From NCBI GenBank assembly GCA_002898675.1, contig BEHW01000032.1, positions 1-20,671 on the forward strand: a DNA stretch of 20,671 nucleotides, in the 5' to 3' direction. Below the pieces are notes generated by a model. That model searched no databases and had not been told where the DNA came from. It saw only the letters and a program-made list of their open reading frames with translations. Origin of the DNA: a bacterium HR20 (GTDB lineage: Bacteria > Bacteroidota > Ignavibacteria > Kapaibacteriales > NICIL-2). Position 1 is the stretch's first letter. Each line of letters starts with the position of its first letter. Positions 16,901-20,671 of the stretch are shown piece after piece. A program made the position numbers and the translations under genes.

Positions 16901-18216
16901 TACTTGAACCATGTTCACCCCTTCAGCAAGTGGTGTTTGTATTTCATGCGCGCGGTTTGCTGGGAGATACCCTCCGGCTGCGGCAAGCGCCTTTGCAATC
17001 TTCTTGGCGACTACCGCCAGAGGTGCAACAAGTGGTCGTAGCACCGAATGATTCGGTGGCAGTTGCAGCGATGTTCGATCCCTCGCAGGTCGTCGTCGGT
17101 TTGCCTGGTGTTGAGCGCTTTGTGTGGGAAAGCATCGTTTGTCCTGCAGAGCTTCGAGCGACGGTAGAGTACACAGTCCTTCGTCCGCGCCTTGCGTATG
17201 ATCCAACGCTGCTGCAATGGGATGACGCGATGCAGAATAGCACGACAGCGAAGTTGGTTCGCATTTGGAATCCTTCGCCGATCGAGCGTGCAATTGTGGG
17301 TTACGATGTCGTGACGATCGAGGGTGCAGCCGATGTGCAACTGCAAGCAGCACTGCCACAGAGCATCGCACCGGGGCAGGAATACCAGCTCCGCATTGCA
17401 CTAACGCCACGGCAGGTTGGCCCGTATCGTGCGCTGGTGCGGTTGGTGGAGCGTTCAGCATGCGAGGATACTGCAGTACTTGAGCTTCGAGCAAATGTTG
17501 AGCAGGAATTCTACCGCGCTCGTCTTTCGATTGGGGTGCATGCGGGGTTAGTTGGCGATACGCTCCGGGTGCCGGTGCTGCTGACGACGCGCGATAGCAG
17601 TGCCGATGCGCTCTGGCGGGCGAGCCCTGAGGCGATCGGTTTTGCGGTGCAATTCAATGATTTCGTCGTCGAGCCACTTTCTGCAGTGGCTGGAAATCCA
17701 CCGGTATCAGTGCCGATGGAAGTTGAGCCTGGGATGCTCCGTGTTCGAGTGCCACGCCAGGCAGTGCGATTGCTGGGAGCAAGCGATACGGTTGCGGTGC
17801 TTTCGCTGTGGGGGTTGCAGTCACCTCCGCTGCGGTCAGAGCTCCACTTTACACGCTCCTGGGCGGAGACAGATAAGCCCTACCTCATCGAACACGATGA
17901 TGGGATGGTCATTCTCGAAGCGTGCGTGCCGTGGATGAAGGTCGTCCTCTCCAGCGGCGTGCGACTTGCAGTTGTGCCGCATCCGATCGAGCAGGGAGAG
18001 GGTGCTGCCGTGATGATCGAAACTGATGAACCGATGCGCGTGCGGCTAGCACTTGTTGACGCACGCGGGGGAATGCAGTGGGCGGAGACGATCCTTGCCT
18101 CCAGGGCAATGGCAGTGCCGCTTCCAGCCAGCTTGCCGAGCGGCTTCTATATCCTGCGTGTGGAAAATGAGCGTGGCCAGATCGTGGGGATTCTGCCACT
18201 TGTGGTTGTGCGGTAG
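13990..18216 (+). CDS. Secreted BNR-propeller/choice-of-anchor D protein with T9SS tail
   Basis: The 1408-residue product starts with a signal peptide (cut after GHAVA, residue ~24). Residues ~25-325 form a Ycf48/BNR-type propeller with six Asp boxes: TTDGGRTW (66-73), STDGGVTW (110-117), TTNGGQSW (156-163), TTDSGATW (197-204), TTDGGQSW (247-254) and TSDGGQNW (286-293). About eight modules of ~105 residues follow (LDFGALC, MDFGTLC, VSFAPQRC and others), typical of choice-of-anchor D/ASH-like repeats. Then come a cohesin-like module (from ~1173) and a T9SS-type tail with VPHPIEQGE ... LPSGFYILRVEN ... LVVVR. It should be exported to the cell surface. A second ATG at 13996 could also be the start. 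Its role may be adhesive or structural, and no catalytic site is visible. The sigma factor gene starts 40 bases downstream. Confidence 0.87.
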   Translation: MPMKASHLALGMLVGALVCGHAVAQVWEEVSLPGQFAQGYYLDVFFLPSNPQYGWACGYNGYVVRTTDGGRTWQGSIVPYNGRMGGHLESVQFLDALNGYTSGPAGVFRSTDGGVTWVDATPPFPSEGPWGCYFLSATVGVVLGGGCAGPQNFFRTTNGGQSWTLFQSNQPSSGLTDAILFANGTGYAVSSGLLWQTTDSGATWSVFASSGPAYWNEELTVRGTAFLIPWAGSNCSGQGSGGGGRFTTDGGQSWRSYSTGVPMFGAFLHDAQRGWICGFARQVWYTSDGGQNWQYRGCGTRGDLDDIWMIDDTTGFVVGEGIYRYGRAQWTASRTTLDFGALCPPVLRFDTLYIRNRSWNSALATLRITGSDSAAFAIISPSTQPAAIPSCDSLMVVVRYMPLGEGVHRATLGVEIASGQRLTVSLQGEQLGRAVAVQDTLVQAIGVPAGQTVRLAIPVGNASSQPGQISSVTQVRGANFLIRSTVPLTIPPGGSAIELAFVPPDTGWYEAVYRLRIEPCSYDTLVRVRVYAQSPIISVRAPVWSSACGLAMLDSVRVLNTGNADLQIAALWIEPSDAPFQLVGSSRGGLPIIVPPKDSTWIYVRFGGQGSGVATLVLDHNDGTLVRNVARPLRVALQYTSDRPVWQRSPAVMDFGTLCVGQSRVLFVDVVSRSSVPLTLTASAQPPFSVTTGLPVVVPPTGQGQIGVSFTPDKAGTWEELFVLTVDPCDLRDSVLLRGRAETTALVLEPNAIRVRVQAGQLLRVPVAVRSVGTAQARVVSVKLAPADGRWNVEHQPLPFVLPVGASDTLWITVAADSTSGVLAGTLCLRTDSLCETEQCLSVECTIEPLELYDLRVEPRTVSFAPQRCSPIAERATVTIVNAGTNPEAITAVRIEPPDAPFRIVGLAALPLPLPRGDSSSLVVEYLPSGEGQHIASLVIEAMRSTLRVPLSGNFARVTTTVMPDKQTLGILEPCSPLQQVVFVFHARGLLGDTLRLRQAPLQSSWRLPPEVQQVVVAPNDSVAVAAMFDPSQVVVGLPGVERFVWESIVCPAELRATVEYTVLRPRLAYDPTLLQWDDAMQNSTTAKLVRIWNPSPIERAIVGYDVVTIEGAADVQLQAALPQSIAPGQEYQLRIALTPRQVGPYRALVRLVERSACEDTAVLELRANVEQEFYRARLSIGVHAGLVGDTLRVPVLLTTRDSSADALWRASPEAIGFAVQFNDFVVEPLSAVAGNPPVSVPMEVEPGMLRVRVPRQAVRLLGASDTVAVLSLWGLQSPPLRSELHFTRSWAETDKPYLIEHDDGMVILEACVPWMKVVLSSGVRLAVVPHPIEQGEGAAVMIETDEPMRVRLALVDARGGMQWAETILASRAMAVPLPASLPSGFYILRVENERGQIVGILPLVVVR
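14977..17505 (+). repeat. About eight tandem choice-of-anchor D/ASH-like modules
   Basis: Each unit of 95-110 residues tends to have an opening strand such as LDFGALC, a strand like V-x-I-x-N-x-G, a turn such as SDAPFQLVG, 'L-P-I-I-V-P-P' or a variant, and 'V-x-F-x-P-x-x-x-G' before the last strands. Unit openings fall near WTASRTTLDFG, VAVQDTLVQAIG, SPIISVRAPVW, SPAVMDFGTLC, LVLEPNAIRVRV, RVEPRTVSFAP, DKQTLGILEPC and YDPTLLQWDD. Boundaries are approximate and the seventh and eighth units are strongly diverged. Confidence 0.65.
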
Positions 18217-18256
18217 TGCTAAATTGCGTGTGCCAGGATTGATTGGCTGAGCCAGG

Positions 18257-18817
18257 ATGAAGCACTCACAGAAAAAGCAGATCGCCCCGCTGACGTTTAC
18301 ACGCGAGCAATTGCAGCAGCGGGATAAAAAGCTCTTCACGGAGATTTACCAGCGGTATTCAGCAGCACTCTACGGTCTGCTCCTGGCAATCGTCCATGAT
18401 CGCGAGACTGCCGAGGACCTTCTGCAGGACAGCTTCATCAAGATTTGGCAAGGGCTGCCGAGCTACGATGAGAAGCGGGGAACACTTTTTACCTGGATGC
18501 TGAACGTCACGCGGAATACCGCCATAGACTATCTCCGTTCACGTCGGTACCAAGAACAGCAGAAAACCGACGAACTCCCCGATTACGTATATGACCACGA
18601 CAACTGGAGTATTCAACCGAACGTGGACCACATTGGCCTACGGGAATTGCTCGATAAGCTCGACTGCGAAGTACGTCGCATCGTCGAGCTCGCATACTTC
18701 GGTGGCTACACGCATACGGAAATCGCAGAAACGCTGGGCATACCGCTCGGTACCGTCAAAACCCGCTTGCGTGCTGCGATGCTTCAGCTTCGTGCACTGC
18801 TACGTGATGAGCTATGA
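18257..18817 (+). CDS. ECF-type RNA polymerase sigma factor
   Basis: The 186-residue product has the two-domain layout of extracytoplasmic-function sigma factors. Region 2 (~26-97) contains ETAEDLLQDSFIKIW and FTWMLNVTRNTAIDYLRSRR, which bind core polymerase and the -10 element. Region 4 (~131-184) contains YFGGYTHTEIAETLGIPLG followed by TVKTRLRAAM, the -35-binding helix-turn-helix. There is no extra domain. Its stop overlaps the start of the anti-sigma gene by four bases (ATGA), a sign of translational coupling. The organisation recalls SigK/RskA pairs. It probably directs its own operon and the CHRD gene downstream; that is inference from order. Confidence 0.94.
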   Translation: MKHSQKKQIAPLTFTREQLQQRDKKLFTEIYQRYSAALYGLLLAIVHDRETAEDLLQDSFIKIWQGLPSYDEKRGTLFTWMLNVTRNTAIDYLRSRRYQEQQKTDELPDYVYDHDNWSIQPNVDHIGLRELLDKLDCEVRRIVELAYFGGYTHTEIAETLGIPLGTVKTRLRAAMLQLRALLRDEL

Positions 18818-19647
18818 CCGTCAAGGACATCATCGAATCTGGGATCGTGGAAAGCTATGTGCTTGGTTTGCTCGATGCGACTGAGCGCGCCCAGTTCGAA
18901 GTTTACCTCGATCAGTACCCAGAGCTTCAGCAAGAGCTTGCCAGAGTCGAGCAAACGATTGCACAGTTTGCAGCAACGCATGCTGTTGAGCCACCGCCAC
19001 AGTTGCAGGAAAAGATTTGGAATGCGTTGCAGCAGCATGCCCCAACTGATCAAGTACCAGCGAGCGTGCCTTCGAAGAGATTGACTCCACGAAGGTGGGT
19101 CGCGATCGTCGGCGCAGCAATTCTTCTCGAATCTGCAGCGATCATTGCTGGTGGTGTTGTGCTGTTGAAGCTCCACACGCGAGTGGAGCAGGTAGAAGCA
19201 AATCTTGCGAGCATTCAGCGAGATCATCACCAGACGGTTGCACGTCTCAACCAAGGGTTGGACGATCTCCGACTCCTTACCCGTGCACTTGGGGGGAAAG
19301 CGTTAGCAGTGACGCTCAAAGGAACGAAGCAGCAGCCTTCCGCACGAGCAACACTCTGGTGGGAAAAATCCAGTGGCGAGCTTCTGCTTGTTACGCCGAT
19401 CCTCGAGCCACTCAACACTCAGGAGCAGTACCAACTCTGGGCGATAGTTCGTGGTAAACCGGTAGATGCCGGAGTGTTCTCGCCCGATTCCCTTCGACTT
19501 GTATACCCGATGAAGCCGGTTCCATCGGCTGAAGGATTTGCCGTGACGATCGAGCCACGCGGTGGTAGCGCAGTACCGACGCTTTCTCGCATGGTTCTTG
19601 TCGGGATGTTACCATCGCCTCGTTTGACCGAGCGCGGAACGCGGTAG
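18814..19647 (+). CDS. Membrane anti-sigma factor, RskA-like
   Basis: The 277-residue product has an N-terminal cytoplasmic sigma-binding part with SYVLGLLDATERAQFEVYLD (14-33), matching the zinc-free class: the usual H-x3-C-x2-C zinc motif is absent. A single membrane segment spans residues ~95-118, with an acidic residue (E106) in its middle. A probable coiled coil (~120-160) follows, then an extracytoplasmic RskA-type domain with YQLWAIVRGKPVDAGVF and 'FAVTIEPRGGSAVPT'. It should hold the ECF sigma factor at the membrane until an envelope signal triggers release, often by proteolysis in this family. The start overlaps the sigma stop (ATGA). Confidence 0.9.
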   Translation: MTVKDIIESGIVESYVLGLLDATERAQFEVYLDQYPELQQELARVEQTIAQFAATHAVEPPPQLQEKIWNALQQHAPTDQVPASVPSKRLTPRRWVAIVGAAILLESAAIIAGGVVLLKLHTRVEQVEANLASIQRDHHQTVARLNQGLDDLRLLTRALGGKALAVTLKGTKQQPSARATLWWEKSSGELLLVTPILEPLNTQEQYQLWAIVRGKPVDAGVFSPDSLRLVYPMKPVPSAEGFAVTIEPRGGSAVPTLSRMVLVGMLPSPRLTERGTR

Positions 19648-19674
19648 TGCATGCTTCTCTCAAGCTGGGGGGAA

Positions 19675-19698
19675 GAAAAATTTTTCGGTAATCGAAAA
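19675..19698. promoter_or_regulatory. Overlapping inverted repeats upstream of the CHRD gene
   Basis: The 12-base palindrome GAAAAATTTTTC (19675-19686) overlaps a second inverted repeat, TTTTCG-GTAAT-CGAAAA (19682-19698; arms of six, spacer of five). They lie 65-88 bases before the CHRD start in an otherwise GC-rich region. An operator or an AT-rich upstream promoter element would fit. Two GGTATC copies (19709-19714 and 19722-19727) and a CGTC (19730-19733) lie just downstream and could belong to an ECF-type promoter. Confidence 0.35.
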
Positions 19699-19752
19699 TC
19701 CAACCAAGGGTATCCTCCGTAGGTATCGGCGTCATGTTTCACACTCTCTGTT

Positions 19753-19757
19753 GGAGG
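19753..19757 (+). promoter_or_regulatory. Strong Shine-Dalgarno site of the CHRD gene
   Basis: GGAGG lies five bases before the ATG at 19763 and eight before the second ATG at 19766. It is the clearest ribosome binding site in the window and fixes the start of a gene whose stop is not visible. Confidence 0.7.
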
Positions 19758-19762
19758 TTCCA

Positions 19763-20671
19763 ATGATGCGTCGTATTCTCGTTGTGCTCCTGTTTGTAGC
19801 GTTGAGCGGTAGCGGGTGGGCATCGTCTGTGGCAGAGGCAAACTTGAGCTCCCAGGTTTTGCTCACTGCGGAGCTCAGTGGCAGTCAGGTCGTGCCAGCG
19901 GTGCAAACGCAAGCACGGGGTGTGGTCGCTGTCCTGCTGAACTTTCAGAAGGACAGTGCCTACGTGCTCGGGTCAGTTGCTGGGTTGACCAGTAGGATTA
20001 CTGGTATTCACTTCCATCGCGGACGGGTGGGTGAAAACGGCGACGTGGTGCTGGATCTGAGCACTGCGCTGCGCGGGAATATCGTAGCGACAGCAACCCG
20101 ACTGAGTATGCTGCCGAGAGCACTCATTGCTGCAGCACTCACTGGAGAGCTCTACGCAGCGGTGCACACAGTGACCAACCCCGGCGGCGAGTTGCGCGGC
20201 CAGCTTCACGCGGAGACGGATCTTCAGTTCTCTGCCATGCTGAGCGGCGGAGAGCAAACGCCCCCAATCATGACGAATGCCAGTGGGATGGTGGTGGCAG
20301 CATTACGACAGGATGGGAAGCGCTTGCGTATTTGGGCAGCATTCCAAGGCGTTGGACAGGTGACGGGTGCGCATTTGCACAGTGGGAGCCGTGGAACCAG
20401 CGGTCCGGTGGTTGCGGATTTGTCCGGGATGGTGCAAGGGAACGTGATCGTCGGTGATGTTGATGCGAGCAGTTTTGCTGACGCACTGGTGCGTGGGGAT
20501 GTTTACTTGAACATTCACACAGCGTCGTACCCCAATGGGGAGTTGCGTGGTCAGTTGGCGCTTTCAACCAATAGCCAATTAGCGTTCGAGCTTTGGCTCG
20601 ATGGAGATCAACAGACGCCACCAGTACAAACGCAGGCGCGGGGTGTTGGGCGGCTATGGTTGAGATCGGAA
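19763..20671 (+). CDS. Secreted CHRD-domain repeat protein (3' end missing)
   Basis: The frame is open from the ATG at 19763 to the last base, giving 303 residues with no stop. It starts with a signal peptide (MMRRILVVLLFVALSGSGWA...). At least three CHRD (chordin-type) units follow, with a period near 120 residues. They open at about residues 32 (AELSGSQVVPAVQTQARG), 155 (AMLSGGEQTPP) and 273 (LWLDGDQQTPPVQTQARG), the third being cut by the window. Units one and two show the H-x-H-x-G elements (GIHFHRG, GAHLHSG) and the closing H-T-x-x-x-P-x-G-E-L-R-G-Q-L signature. CHRD units are beta-rich extracellular modules of unclear function in bacteria. The gene lies 115 bases after the anti-sigma gene and is probably a target of that sigma factor. 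Confidence 0.9.
   Translation, partial: MMRRILVVLLFVALSGSGWASSVAEANLSSQVLLTAELSGSQVVPAVQTQARGVVAVLLNFQKDSAYVLGSVAGLTSRITGIHFHRGRVGENGDVVLDLSTALRGNIVATATRLSMLPRALIAAALTGELYAAVHTVTNPGGELRGQLHAETDLQFSAMLSGGEQTPPIMTNASGMVVAALRQDGKRLRIWAAFQGVGQVTGAHLHSGSRGTSGPVVADLSGMVQGNVIVGDVDASSFADALVRGDVYLNIHTASYPNGELRGQLALSTNSQLAFELWLDGDQQTPPVQTQARGVGRLWLRSE

Overview
The window looks like a piece of chromosome from a member of the Bacteroidota/Chlorobiota superphylum. The main reason is that four of its genes encode large secreted proteins ending in a type IX secretion (T9SS/Por) sorting domain. A branch near Kapabacteria or Ignavibacteria would fit the fairly GC-rich sequence, the giant Ig-like and 'choice-of-anchor D' proteins and the near absence of the AT-rich promoters of classical Bacteroidetes. 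That placement is inference; there is no rRNA or other phylogenetic marker beyond nusB. I see no tRNA, rRNA, CRISPR array, insertion sequence or phage gene. The window is densely coded, with no gene-free stretch above 300 bases.

Layout. (1) 3-1256 (+) is the 3' part of a T9SS-tailed secreted protein. (2) 1339-5272 (-) is a compact four-gene run, read leftwards as an amino-acid (Leu/Val/Phe-type) dehydrogenase, nusB, a secreted cohesin-like/dockerin/T9SS protein and a YfcE-like metallophosphoesterase. (3) 5431-9642 (+) encodes a 1403-residue secreted protein with an IgGFc-binding-like N-terminal region, seven cysteine-rich repeats of about 80 residues, a cohesin-like sandwich and a T9SS tail. 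(4) 9696-11024 (-) is an exported M20-family amidohydrolase, divergent from a GT4 glycosyltransferase at 11173-12342 (+). (5) 12371-13012 (-) is a NarL/LuxR-type response regulator with no kinase beside it, head to head with a diverged FkbM-like methyltransferase homologue at 13131-13796 (+). (6) 13990-18216 (+) encodes a 1408-residue secreted protein with a BNR/Ycf48-like propeller, about eight choice-of-anchor D modules, a cohesin-like module and a T9SS tail. (7) 18257-19647 (+) is an ECF sigma factor and its membrane anti-sigma factor (RskA type), overlapping by 4 bases, followed at 19763 by a secreted CHRD-repeat protein that runs off the window.

How it fits together. Much of the window serves the cell surface: four putative T9SS cargo proteins, a secreted CHRD protein, a glycosyltransferase and an exported hydrolase. 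The sigma/anti-sigma/CHRD group looks like a self-contained envelope signalling unit. The most interesting points are the four-cysteine repeat array, the FkbM homologue with both catalytic motifs eroded, the possible operator/promoter structure in front of the CHRD gene, and a shared 'cohesin-like module plus T9SS tail ending in Arg' architecture. No clearly new defence or mobile system is visible.
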